Positions 34,748-44,543 of a stretch of 64,000 bases of DNA are shown here, one piece after another. How positions within the stretch are numbered: the stretch's first letter is position 1; each line of letters starts with the position of its first letter. A program made the translations under genes and the position numbers. The stretch spans positions 16,462 to 80,461 of the forward strand of contig JAZKGQ010000031.1 in the NCBI GenBank assembly GCA_040385825.1, given 5' to 3'. Origin of the DNA: JANNNF01 sp040385825 (GTDB lineage: Bacteria > Pseudomonadota > Alphaproteobacteria > Rhodobacterales > Rhodobacteraceae). Under the pieces are notes generated by a model. That model ran no database searches. It was given only the letters and a program-made list of their open reading frames with translations, and had not been told where the DNA came from.

Positions 34748-35205
34748 AGCGCGCGCACCGCCGCCAGCACCTCGTCTGCGTGGCCCTTGACGGACACCTT
34801 GTTCCAGACCTGCGCCACCTGGCCCGCCCCGTCGATCAGCACGGTGGTCCGTTCTATGCCCATGTAGGTCTTGCCATACATGCTTTTCTCCAGCCAGACG
34901 CCGTAATCCTCGGATGTGGTGCCTGCCGCGTCCGACACCAGCACGATGCCGAGGCCTTGCTTCTTGCAGAACTTGTCATGCGCCATGACGCTGTCCTTGC
35001 TGAGCCCGATCACGGTTGCCCCTGCGGCGGTGAAATCGGCCAGGCGGGCGGTGAAATCCTGTGCCTCCAGCGTGCAGCCGGGGGTGTCGTCCTTGGGGTA
35101 GAAATACAAGACCACTTTGCCGGGACGCAGGGATGACAAGGTCAGGGTGCTGCCACCATCGCGGGGCAGGGTGAAATCGGGGGCCTGGGTTCCGGCGGTA
35201 ATCAT
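34744..35205 (-). CDS. bcp: Thioredoxin-dependent thiol peroxidase (BCP/PrxQ)
   Basis: A 153-residue peroxiredoxin that reduces hydroperoxides with electrons from thioredoxin. The peroxidatic Cys is in YPKDDTPGCTLEA. A second Cys (FCKKQG) in helix alpha3 could serve as resolving residue. The start at 35205 (MITAGTQAPDF) has AAGGAG six bases upstream. The ATG at 35211 abuts that site and is rejected. It is the first gene of a two-gene operon with DUF455. Confidence 0.92.
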   Translation of the reverse strand: MITAGTQAPDFTLPRDGGSTLTLSSLRPGKVVLYFYPKDDTPGCTLEAQDFTARLADFTAAGATVIGLSKDSVMAHDKFCKKQGLGIVLVSDAAGTTSEDYGVWLEKSMYGKTYMGIERTTVLIDGAGQVAQVWNKVSVKGHADEVLAAVRAL

Positions 35206-35340
35206 GGGCATCTCCTTGCCTGACGGGTCACAATGCTTTGTGTTCTAGTTGCCAATCGCCAAAGATAAAGGCAAGGGCAGCAGCGGATCACCCATCAGGC
35301 CCCCTCCGCCCCCTGTTTGTCGCAAAGGCACCCCGCACAT

Positions 35341-38300
35341 ATGGATCAGACCGAGGCCCCGGTGCATCCTGACCCCGATCTGACCGCCCGCAAGCGGCGG
35401 CCGGGGCGGTTCGGGTTCTGGTGTCTGGTGACGACGATCGTGGTGCTGTTCGGGCTTGCCTTCGGGGTGATGACGCTGTCGGGCAAGACCCTTCGCCTGC
35501 CGGTCTGGGCGGTGGCGGAGCTGGAGGCCCGGCTGAATGCCGCCGTGATTCCGGCCGCCAGGCTGGCGCCGGGATCGGCGCTGTCGGTGGGGGCGGTGGA
35601 CATCACGGTGGACCGCGATCTGGTGCCCCGGTTCCGGCTGGAGGATCTGCGCCTGCTGCGCCCCGGCGGGGCGGCGCTGATCATCTTGCCCGAGCTGCGG
35701 GTGTCGCTGGACCCTGCGGCCCTGCTGAAAGGCCAGATCCGGCCCGCCAGCCTGCGGATTTCCGGTGCGCGCCTGACTGCGCGGCGCGGCGCGGACGGGC
35801 AGTTCGATTTCGCCATCGGCACCAGCAGCGAGGGCACCCGCTTTGCAGGGTTTGCCGCCGTGCTGGACGCGGTCGATGCGACGTTTGACAGTGCGGGCCT
35901 TGCGTCGCTGCGGCTGATCGAGGCCGAGGCCCTGACGCTGAGCCTGAACGACGCGCGGGCCGGGCGGACATGGGAGGTGGGCGACGGGCGGCTGGTCATC
36001 GAGAACCAGCCGGGGGCCGTGCGCGCCGAGCTGTCGCTGTCGCTTCTGGGGGCCGCGACCCCGGCGCAGGCGGTGGTGACGGTGACGGCGGACAAGACCG
36101 ACAGTTCCGCCCGGATCGCGGCCACTGTCGACAGTGTGGCCGCCGCCGACATTGCAGCCTTTGCGCCGCCGCTGGCCTGGCTTGCGGTGGTGGACGCGCC
36201 GATTTCGGGCCAGATCGAAACCAGCCTTGCCGCGACCGGTACGCTTGCCGCCTTGCAGGGCAAGCTGACCCTTGGTGCAGGGGCGTTGCAGCCCAGCCCC
36301 GAGGCCAAGCCGATTGCTTTTGACCGCGCCAGCATGGCGTTGTCCTACGATCCGGGCCTTGCGCGCATCACCCTGCAACGGCTGGCGCTGGACAGCCCGT
36401 CGATGCGGCTGACGGCGACCGGGCACAGCTATCTGCTGGACGGGCAGGGCCAGCCCATCGGGGCGGGGGCCACCCCCGAAACCGTGCTGGGGCAATTGTC
36501 GATGTCCGAAGTGATGGTGGACCCGGCGGGGCTGTTCGTCGAGCCTGTGCGCTTTGGCCAAGGCGCGATGGACTGGCGGCTGCGGCTGAACCCGTTCCGC
36601 ATCGATCTGGGGCAGTTGAGCCTGACCGAAGGGGCGGAACGCCTGTTGCTTAAAGGCACGGTATCGGCCGACCCCAAGGGCTGGCAGGCGGCGCTGGATG
36701 TGGCGCTGAACCGCATCACCACGGGGCGGCTGATGACGCTGTGGCCCTTGGCGGCAGTGCCGCGCACCCGCGCCTGGCTGGTGGCGAATGTGCAGGAAGG
36801 CGCGTTGTCGAATGTGCGGGCGGCGTTGCGCATCGCACCGGGCACCGAGCCGCGCTTTACCCTGGGCTATGAATTTGCCGATACCGATGTGCGGTTCCTC
36901 AAGACCCTGCCGCCGATTCAGGACGGGTTCGGCCATGCGACGATGGAAGGTACGGCCTATACGCTGGTGCTGGACAAGGGCCGGGTGACGCCGCCCCTGG
37001 GCGGCGATATCGACATGGCGGGGTCGGTGTTCCGGGTGCCGGACATTACCCAAAAACCGGCCCGAGGCGCGATCACCCTGCGCACCGACAGCAGCCTGAC
37101 GGCCGCCCTGTCCTTGCTGGACCAGCCGCCGTTCCGGTTTCTGACCAAGGCGGGGCAGCCGGTGGACCTTGGGACCGGGCGGGCGCGGCTGGTGGCGGAA
37201 CTGGGCCTGCCGCTGGTCGGCAAGGTGGGCATTGCCGAGATCGACTATACTGCCACCGGCACGGTGACGGACATGGCCTCGTCGGTGATCGTGCCGGGCC
37301 GCACCATTGCGGTGCCGGAGCTGACGGTGCGGCTAGACAAGCAAGGGCTGGCGCTGTCGGGGCAGGGCACACTGGGCAAGGTGCCGTTCGATGTGACCTA
37401 TGCCCAGTCCTTTGCCCCCGACCAGAAGGGCAAGGCGCGGGTTGAAGGCTCGGTCAGCCTGTCGGACACCGCGCTGCGCGATTTCGGGATCGAATTGCCC
37501 GAAGGGTCGGTGGCGGGCACCGGGCAGGGGCAGATCACGATTGATCTGGTCAAGGGCCAGCCCGCCCGGCTGGCGCTGCTGTCGGACCTGAACCGCATGA
37601 CCCTGCGGCTGGATGCGCTTGGCTGGGGCAAGGCGGCCGGCACCTTGGGCCGGCTGGAGGCCGAGGCCACCCTGGGCGCGCAGCCTGAGGTCAGCAAGCT
37701 GAGCCTGAAGGCACCGGGGCTGGTGCTGGCGGGGTCTGTGACCACGCGGGCGGACGGCGGGCTGGATGTGGCGCAGTTCGGCACCGTGCAGGCGGGCGAC
37801 TGGATGGATGCCTCGGTCACGCTGACCGGGCGGGGCAAGGGCAAGCCGGTGGACATTGCCCTGACCGGCGGCAGCATCGACCTGCGCAAACGCCCCGAGG
37901 GCGGCAGCAGCGCAGCGGATGGCAGCCCCTTCACCCTGCAACTGGACGAGGTGATCGTGTCGCAATCGATCCGGCTGACCCGGTTTCGCGGCGAGTTTTC
38001 CCCGCGCGGCGGGCTGAACGGGACGTTCACCGCGCTGGTGAATGGCGCAGGCCCGGTGCGGGGCACAGTCGTACCCGTCAGGGCCGGGTCGGCGGTGCGG
38101 CTGCTGTCAGAGGATGCAGGCGCCGTGATGTCGGCGGCGGGAGTGATGTCGAACGGGCGCGGCGGGGCGATGGACCTGCAACTGTCGCCGCGCGGGGGCG
38201 GCACCTATGCGGGCCGGGCCACGTTCAGCGATCTGCGGGTGCGCGATGCGCCGGTGCTGGCGGAATTGCTGTCGGCGGTGTCGGTGGTGGGTCTGCTGGA

Positions 38301-38664
38301 ACAGTTCAACGGCGAAGGCCTGCTGTTCAGCGACGGCGAGGTCGATTTCGTGCTGACGCCCGATGCCGTGCAGATCACCCAAGGCTCGGCGGTCGGGCTG
38401 TCGCTGGGAATCTCGATGGCGGGTCTGTATCGCAGCGGTCCGGGCCTGATCGATCTGCAAGGCGTCGTCTCGCCGATCTATCTGGTCAACGGCATCGGCG
38501 CGCTGTTTTCCAGACGCGGCGAGGGGGTGTTCGGCTTCAACTACCGGATGACCGGGCCGGTGGCTGACCCGGATGTGTCGGTCAACCCGCTGTCGATCTT
38601 TACCCCCGGCATGTTCCGCGAGATTTTCCGGCGCGCCCCCCCCACCTTGAAGAACAGCGGATAA
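35341..38664 (+). CDS. AsmA-like/YhdP-family protein
   Basis: A 1107-residue protein. An N-terminal membrane anchor (about 30-52) is followed by a very long periplasmic beta-rich region of the AsmA-like type, with the C-terminal conserved block (about 960-1080: FSDLRVRDAPVLAELLSAVS, GSAVGLSLGISMAGLY) typical of YhdP homologues. Such proteins are thought to form beta-groove bridges moving phospholipid to the outer membrane. queA follows nine bases after the stop. ATG 35341 is chosen over the in-frame TTG at 35317, which lacks a ribosome site. Confidence 0.8.
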   Translation: MDQTEAPVHPDPDLTARKRRPGRFGFWCLVTTIVVLFGLAFGVMTLSGKTLRLPVWAVAELEARLNAAVIPAARLAPGSALSVGAVDITVDRDLVPRFRLEDLRLLRPGGAALIILPELRVSLDPAALLKGQIRPASLRISGARLTARRGADGQFDFAIGTSSEGTRFAGFAAVLDAVDATFDSAGLASLRLIEAEALTLSLNDARAGRTWEVGDGRLVIENQPGAVRAELSLSLLGAATPAQAVVTVTADKTDSSARIAATVDSVAAADIAAFAPPLAWLAVVDAPISGQIETSLAATGTLAALQGKLTLGAGALQPSPEAKPIAFDRASMALSYDPGLARITLQRLALDSPSMRLTATGHSYLLDGQGQPIGAGATPETVLGQLSMSEVMVDPAGLFVEPVRFGQGAMDWRLRLNPFRIDLGQLSLTEGAERLLLKGTVSADPKGWQAALDVALNRITTGRLMTLWPLAAVPRTRAWLVANVQEGALSNVRAALRIAPGTEPRFTLGYEFADTDVRFLKTLPPIQDGFGHATMEGTAYTLVLDKGRVTPPLGGDIDMAGSVFRVPDITQKPARGAITLRTDSSLTAALSLLDQPPFRFLTKAGQPVDLGTGRARLVAELGLPLVGKVGIAEIDYTATGTVTDMASSVIVPGRTIAVPELTVRLDKQGLALSGQGTLGKVPFDVTYAQSFAPDQKGKARVEGSVSLSDTALRDFGIELPEGSVAGTGQGQITIDLVKGQPARLALLSDLNRMTLRLDALGWGKAAGTLGRLEAEATLGAQPEVSKLSLKAPGLVLAGSVTTRADGGLDVAQFGTVQAGDWMDASVTLTGRGKGKPVDIALTGGSIDLRKRPEGGSSAADGSPFTLQLDEVIVSQSIRLTRFRGEFSPRGGLNGTFTALVNGAGPVRGTVVPVRAGSAVRLLSEDAGAVMSAAGVMSNGRGGAMDLQLSPRGGGTYAGRATFSDLRVRDAPVLAELLSAVSVVGLLEQFNGEGLLFSDGEVDFVLTPDAVQITQGSAVGLSLGISMAGLYRSGPGLIDLQGVVSPIYLVNGIGALFSRRGEGVFGFNYRMTGPVADPDVSVNPLSIFTPGMFREIFRRAPPTLKNSG

Positions 38665-38673
38665 GGCACGCAC

Positions 38674-39705
38674 ATGAACCTGTCGGATTTCGACTTTGAC
38701 CTGCCCGAGGCGCTGATCGCCACCCGCCCCGCCCAGCCCCGCACGGCGGCACGGCTGCTGGTGGCGCAAGGGGACGCGATCACCGATGCCCATGTGTTCG
38801 ATCTGCCGCGCCATCTGCGCCCCGGCGACCGGCTGGTGCTGAACAACACGCGGGTCATTCCGGCGCGGCTGTTCGGGCATCGCACAAGGGGTGACGCGGT
38901 GGCGAAGGTCGAGGTGACGCTGCTGGAGCCACAGGCGCAGGGCTGGCGCGCCTTGGCCAAACCGCTGCGCAAGGTGCAGGTCGGCGAGGTGATCGTGTTT
39001 TCCGATCAGCTTTCCGCCACCGTCACGGCCAGGTCCGACACCGACCTGTCGCTGGCGTTCAACCTGACCGGGCCGGATTTCGACGCCGCCCTGAACGCCG
39101 CAGGCGTGATGCCCCTGCCGCCCTATATCGCCGCCAAACGCGCGGCGGACGAGGCCGACAAATCCGATTACCAGACCGTGTTCGCTCGCCATGCCGGGGC
39201 GGTTGCCGCCCCGACCGCCAGCCTGCATTTCGATGCGGGCCTGCTGGCGCAGCTTGCCGCCATGGGGGTCGATTTTACCGAAGTGACCCTGCATGTGGGG
39301 GCAGGCACCTTTCTGCCGGTCAAGGTGGAAGATGTGACCACCCACAGGATGCACGCCGAATGGGGCGAGGTGACGCCGGACGCTGCCGCCCGGATCAACG
39401 CGACCAAGGCGGCGGGGGGCCGGGTGATCCCGGTGGGCACCACCGCCCTGCGGCTGATCGAGAGTGCGGCGGCGGGGGGACAGATGCAGCCATGGCAGGG
39501 CACCACGGACATCTTCATCTACCCCGGTTATCAGTTCCGCGTGACCGATGCGCTGATGACCAATTTCCACCTGCCCAGATCGACGCTGCTGATGCTGGTA
39601 TCAGCCCTGATGGGCAAGGCGCGGATGGATGCGGTCTATGCGCATGCCATCGCAGACAGCTATCGTTTTTTCAGCTATGGCGATGCATCCCTGCTGATCC
39701 CGTAG
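38674..39705 (+). CDS. queA: S-adenosylmethionine:tRNA ribosyltransferase-isomerase
   Basis: Transfers and isomerises the ribose of SAM onto preQ1 in tRNA to make epoxyqueuosine. The 343-residue product has the family's N-terminal FDFDLPEALIATRPAQPR, the conserved HVGAGTFLPVK and the C-terminal NFHLPRSTLLMLVSAL. It is of normal length. It lies nine bases after the AsmA-like gene and probably shares its transcript. Confidence 0.96.
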   Translation: MNLSDFDFDLPEALIATRPAQPRTAARLLVAQGDAITDAHVFDLPRHLRPGDRLVLNNTRVIPARLFGHRTRGDAVAKVEVTLLEPQAQGWRALAKPLRKVQVGEVIVFSDQLSATVTARSDTDLSLAFNLTGPDFDAALNAAGVMPLPPYIAAKRAADEADKSDYQTVFARHAGAVAAPTASLHFDAGLLAQLAAMGVDFTEVTLHVGAGTFLPVKVEDVTTHRMHAEWGEVTPDAAARINATKAAGGRVIPVGTTALRLIESAAAGGQMQPWQGTTDIFIYPGYQFRVTDALMTNFHLPRSTLLMLVSALMGKARMDAVYAHAIADSYRFFSYGDASLLIP

Positions 39706-39755
39706 GATGGGCAATTCGTTTGCGTTTCAGTCTGAAACGCGAACTTGCCCATCCT
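39704..39755 (+). terminator. Long two-tier hairpin after queA
   Basis: Outer arms AGGATGGGCAA / TTGCCCATCCT and inner arms GCGTTTCAG / CTGAAACGC form one 52-base hairpin with a small bulge. It begins inside the queA stop codon. Its outer arms match the hairpin at 16828-16846. Confidence 0.75.
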
Positions 39756-39803
39756 GACAACCGCCCGCCCCCTGAAAACCGCCCATCCACCCGGAGCCTG
39801 CCC

Positions 39804-41036
39804 ATGCTGAAAGTCCTGTCCACCACATGGCCGCTGCTGATGGGGGTGATGCTGCTGATGGTGGGCAACGGGGTGCAGGGCACCCTGCTGGGCATTCGCG
39901 GCAACATCGAGGGGTTTTCGACCTTTCAGCTTTCCATCGTGATGTCGGCCTATTTCCTTGGCTTCCTGTTCGGGTCGCGCGTTGCCCCCCGCATGATCCG
40001 CCGGGTCGGGCACATCCGGGTGTTTGCGGCCCTGGGGTCGCTGATCTCGGCCATTCTGGTGATCTATCCGGTGGTGCCGGACTGGGTGGCCTGGTCGGCG
40101 CTGCGGGTGCTGTCGGGGTTCTGCTTTTCCGGCATCTACATCTGCGCCGAAAGCTGGCTGAACAACACCGCCACCAATGAAACCCGCGGGCAGGCGCTGT
40201 CGGCCTACATGATCGTGCAGATGATCGGCATTATCGCAAGCCAGGTGCTGCTGAACACGCCTGACAGTTCCGGCTTTGCGCTGTTCATCATCCCGTCAGT
40301 GCTGGTGTCGCTGGCCTTCCTGCCGATCCTGCTGGCCAATGCCCCGGCGCCGGTGTTCGGCGAAACCAGACGGCTCAGCTTTGGCCAGTTGTTCCGCATC
40401 TCGCCGCTTGGCTGTGTCGGCATGCTGCTGACGGGGGGGGTGTTTTCGGCGATGTTCGGCATGGCCTCGGTCTGGGGCTCGCGGCAGGGTCTGGGCGTCA
40501 GCGGCGTGTCGATGTTCGTGGGGGCGATGTATGTCGGCGGGCTGGTGCTGCAATATCCCATCGGCTGGGCGTCAGACCGGATGGACCGGCGCAATCTGAT
40601 CACCGGCTTGTCGCTGGTCGCGGCGGCGGCGATGCTGGTTCCGGTGCTGTTCTACCTGCCGTTCTGGGGCTATCTGGGCATGGCGCTGCTTCTGGGTGGC
40701 ATCACCAACCCGGTCTATGCGCTGCTGATCGCCTACACCAACGACTTCCTGTCGCGCGAGGAAATGCCCGCCGCCTCGGCCGGGTTGATTTTCCTCAACG
40801 GGTTTGGCGCGATCTTCGGCCCGCTGATCACCGGCTGGATGATGGAAACCGTGGGGTCGCACGGGTTTTTCCTGTTCATCGCGATTCTTTATGCGGCGCT
40901 GGCGGGCTATGCCCTGTGGCGCATGGGGCGGCGTGCGGCCCCGGCAGGCACGGGGGGCTTTGCCAACCTGTCGCCCAATGCCTCGTCGCTGGCGGTCGAG
41001 GCCGTACTGGAAAAGGGGCAGGACGCCCGGCGCTGA
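39804..41036 (+). CDS. MFS transporter (YcaD/UMF-like)
   Basis: A 410-residue protein with about twelve membrane spans. The first-half signature is seen as LFGSRVAPRMIRRVGHIRV between TM2 and TM3, and the equivalent loop IGWASDRMDRRNLITG in the second half. GGAG lies 8 bases before the ATG. The C-terminal 35 residues are cytoplasmic. The substrate is unknown. DUF924 follows after 55 bases. Confidence 0.85.
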   Translation: MLKVLSTTWPLLMGVMLLMVGNGVQGTLLGIRGNIEGFSTFQLSIVMSAYFLGFLFGSRVAPRMIRRVGHIRVFAALGSLISAILVIYPVVPDWVAWSALRVLSGFCFSGIYICAESWLNNTATNETRGQALSAYMIVQMIGIIASQVLLNTPDSSGFALFIIPSVLVSLAFLPILLANAPAPVFGETRRLSFGQLFRISPLGCVGMLLTGGVFSAMFGMASVWGSRQGLGVSGVSMFVGAMYVGGLVLQYPIGWASDRMDRRNLITGLSLVAAAAMLVPVLFYLPFWGYLGMALLLGGITNPVYALLIAYTNDFLSREEMPAASAGLIFLNGFGAIFGPLITGWMMETVGSHGFFLFIAILYAALAGYALWRMGRRAAPAGTGGFANLSPNASSLAVEAVLEKGQDARR

Positions 41037-41091
41037 GCGGTTGCGGGCGCGCGCAATCCCTGCCACGCTGGCAGTCTGGTGGAGGCGTGCA

Positions 41092-41661
41092 ATGGCAGAC
41101 CCGGTTGAAGTGCTTGATTTCTGGTTGGGCGAGGTCGGCCCCGACGGCTGGTACGCCGGGGGCGAGGCGCTGGACGCCGCCTGCCGCGACGGTTTTGCCG
41201 ATCTGTGGCAGGCCGCAGCCGATGGCGGGCTGGAACATTGGGTCGAAGGCGCGGTGGGCACGCTGGCCTATCTGATCGTGACCGACCAGTTGGCCCGCAA
41301 CATCCACCGCGGCAGGGCGCTGGCTTTTGCCACCGACCCGCTGGCGCTGGCGGCTGCGAAAAAGGCGGTGGCAGCGGGCTGGGACATGGACGCCCCCGAA
41401 CCCGAGCGGCAGTTCTTCTACATGCCTTTTGAACATTCCGAAGCGCTTGAGGATCAGGACACCGCGGTTGCCCTGCTGACCGAACGGCTGGCCTCGGACC
41501 CCGACATGGCGCTGCATGCCCGCGCGCACCGCGCGGTGATCGCCCGCCATGGCCGCTTTCCCACCCGCAACGCGGCCTTGGGGCGGGAAAACACCCCCGA
41601 GGAAGCGGCCTATCTGGCCGAGGGCGGCTATGCGGCACTGGTGAACAGCATGAAACCCTAG
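41092..41661 (+). CDS. DUF924-family protein
   Basis: A 189-residue all-helical protein of the DUF924 family. It begins VEVLDFWLGEVGPDGWYAGG and contains the family pattern LIVTDQLARNIHRG...A...DPLAL and FFYMPFEHSE. The biochemical role is unknown. GGAGG lies 6 bases before the ATG. The 117-base spacer to lpdA contains a short direct repeat (CCAAGCCATGCA-like) and an AT-rich TAGTTTAATG that could be a -10 region. Confidence 0.88.
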   Translation: MADPVEVLDFWLGEVGPDGWYAGGEALDAACRDGFADLWQAAADGGLEHWVEGAVGTLAYLIVTDQLARNIHRGRALAFATDPLALAAAKKAVAAGWDMDAPEPERQFFYMPFEHSEALEDQDTAVALLTERLASDPDMALHARAHRAVIARHGRFPTRNAALGRENTPEEAAYLAEGGYAALVNSMKP

Positions 41662-41778
41662 CCCTGTATCAGCCATGCACCAAGCCATGCACTCTGCGCA
41701 TAGGGCCGCAGCACTGGCAGCGTTGCTTGGGCTTTCAGAATAGTTTAATGGCAAACTACTTTTTCGGAGGAGGGAAAG

Positions 41779-43173
<1,395 letters not shown>

Positions 43174-43178
43174 GGCAG

Positions 43179-43222
43179 AAAAATCCTTGCAGAAAGGATT
43201 TTAGGGGGGCTTTCCGCCCCCC
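43179..43222 (+). terminator. Two hairpins after lpdA
   Basis: AAAATCCTT / AAGGATTTT (43179-43202) is followed directly by GGGGGGC / GCCCCCC (43204-43222). The first arm pair is nearly the same as one in the hairpin cluster at 56931-56952. Confidence 0.7.
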
Positions 43223-43297
43223 ACGTCGCTTTCGCGCCGTTCCCCCCGAGGATATTTGTGCCAATGTGAAAGCCGCAAGGGTGGCAGGACCGGTGGA

Positions 43298-44464
43298 ATG
43301 CGAAGTGGTTTGATTGTCTGGCTGGTGTTTTGCGCGGGGCTTGGGGCTGCGGCGCAGTTTGGCAAGATTTCGGTGCTGTTCGATGATCTGACACGGTTTT
43401 ATGCCGGGTACGGCCCGGTTGCGATGGGCTGGATGGTCAGCATCGTGGGCATGGTCGGGTTGATTTTCGGCACGGTGGCGGGGGTGCTGGTCGGGCCATT
43501 GGGGGCGCGGCGGGCGATTGTCGGGGCGCTGCTGGTGGCGGCGCTGGTCAGCGCGCTGCAATCGGCCTTGCCGCCCTATCCGCTGATGATGGTGCTGCGT
43601 CTGGCCGAGGGGGCCTCGCATCTGGCGATCGTGGTGGCGGGGCCGGTGCTGATGGCGCGGGTGGCAACGCCTGCGACCCTGGGGCTGGTGATGGCGCTGT
43701 GGGGCAGCTTTTTCGGCCTCAGCTATGCGGGTCTGGCGGCGGTGGTGCCGGGGATCGTGGCGCAGTATGGCATCAGCGCGGTGTTTCAGGCCCATGCGGT
43801 CTGGATGGCGGTCTGTGCCGGGGTTCTGTGGGCCATGTTGCCGAAGGACATCCTTCAAAGGCACAGCGTGGCCGGCGACTGGCTGCAACGCCACCGCCGG
43901 ATCTATGCCTCGCCGCGGATGGCGACGCCGGGGCTTGGGTTCTTCTGCTATACCATCCTGTTCGTGGCGCTGCTGACCCTGCTGCCGCCGCAAGTGCCCG
44001 AGGCGCAGCGCGCCGTCGTGGCCTTCTGGATGCCGCTGGCCGCGATTATCGTGTCGCTGACGCTTGGGGTCTGGCTGTTGCGGCACCTGACGGCTGTGCA
44101 GACGGTGCAACTGGGGTTCGGGCTGGCGGCGCTGGCCTGTGTGGCGCTGGCGCTGGCCTGGGGGCAGGGATGGCCGATGGCGGTGGCGGCACTGGCGCTG
44201 TCGGGGGCGTTCGGGCTGGTGCAGGGCGCGTCTTTCGCGGCGATTGCCCAGTTGAACGCCGGGGGGGACCAGCGGGCGATGGCGGCAGGGGCCTTGGCGC
44301 AGATGGGCAATCTGGGAACCGTGACCGGAACGCCGCTGCTGGCGGCCATTCTGGCGGCGGGGGGCGGCGGCATGGCGGTGTTTGTGTTCTGCTTGCCGTT
44401 CTGCGTGGCGGGCATCGTGCTGCATCGCTGGCAATCGGCCCGGCGCTTGCACAATCCTGTATAA
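43298..44464 (+). CDS. MFS transporter
   Basis: A 388-residue protein with about twelve membrane spans and short loops. The first-half motif A is seen as GVLVGPLGARRAIVGALLV. No substrate can be assigned; the architecture is of the cyanate/nitrate-like or NNP-independent general MFS group. The ATG gives MRSGLIVWLV. A weak purine site lies upstream. It stands alone between lpdA and uvrA. Confidence 0.82.
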   Translation: MRSGLIVWLVFCAGLGAAAQFGKISVLFDDLTRFYAGYGPVAMGWMVSIVGMVGLIFGTVAGVLVGPLGARRAIVGALLVAALVSALQSALPPYPLMMVLRLAEGASHLAIVVAGPVLMARVATPATLGLVMALWGSFFGLSYAGLAAVVPGIVAQYGISAVFQAHAVWMAVCAGVLWAMLPKDILQRHSVAGDWLQRHRRIYASPRMATPGLGFFCYTILFVALLTLLPPQVPEAQRAVVAFWMPLAAIIVSLTLGVWLLRHLTAVQTVQLGFGLAALACVALALAWGQGWPMAVAALALSGAFGLVQGASFAAIAQLNAGGDQRAMAAGALAQMGNLGTVTGTPLLAAILAAGGGGMAVFVFCLPFCVAGIVLHRWQSARRLHNPV

Positions 44465-44479
44465 GTTCACGCTTCGTTC
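44465..44479. promoter_or_regulatory. LexA (SOS) box upstream of uvrA
   Basis: Direct repeat GTTC, seven bases, GTTC at 44465-44479, the form of the LexA-binding site established for alphaproteobacteria such as Rhodobacter sphaeroides. It lies 65 bases before the uvrA ATG, directly after the upstream stop codon. This predicts DNA-damage induction of uvrA. Confidence 0.88.
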
Positions 44480-44543
44480 ACTATTTGCCATTGGAGATTC
44501 GGCGGCCTTGCCCTATTTAAGAGGCTGCTTGCAGAGGTGATCC

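Noticed and set aside
35245..37053. Minus-strand 602-codon open frame under the AsmA-like gene
   Set aside because: High-GC antisense shadow, rich in Arg/Gln/His, with no motifs; the plus-strand product has a membrane anchor and family pattern.
43298..44464. Specific substrate (cyanate or nitrate) for the second MFS transporter
   Set aside because: No substrate-specific motif or neighbouring enzyme is visible; only the general MFS fold is supported.
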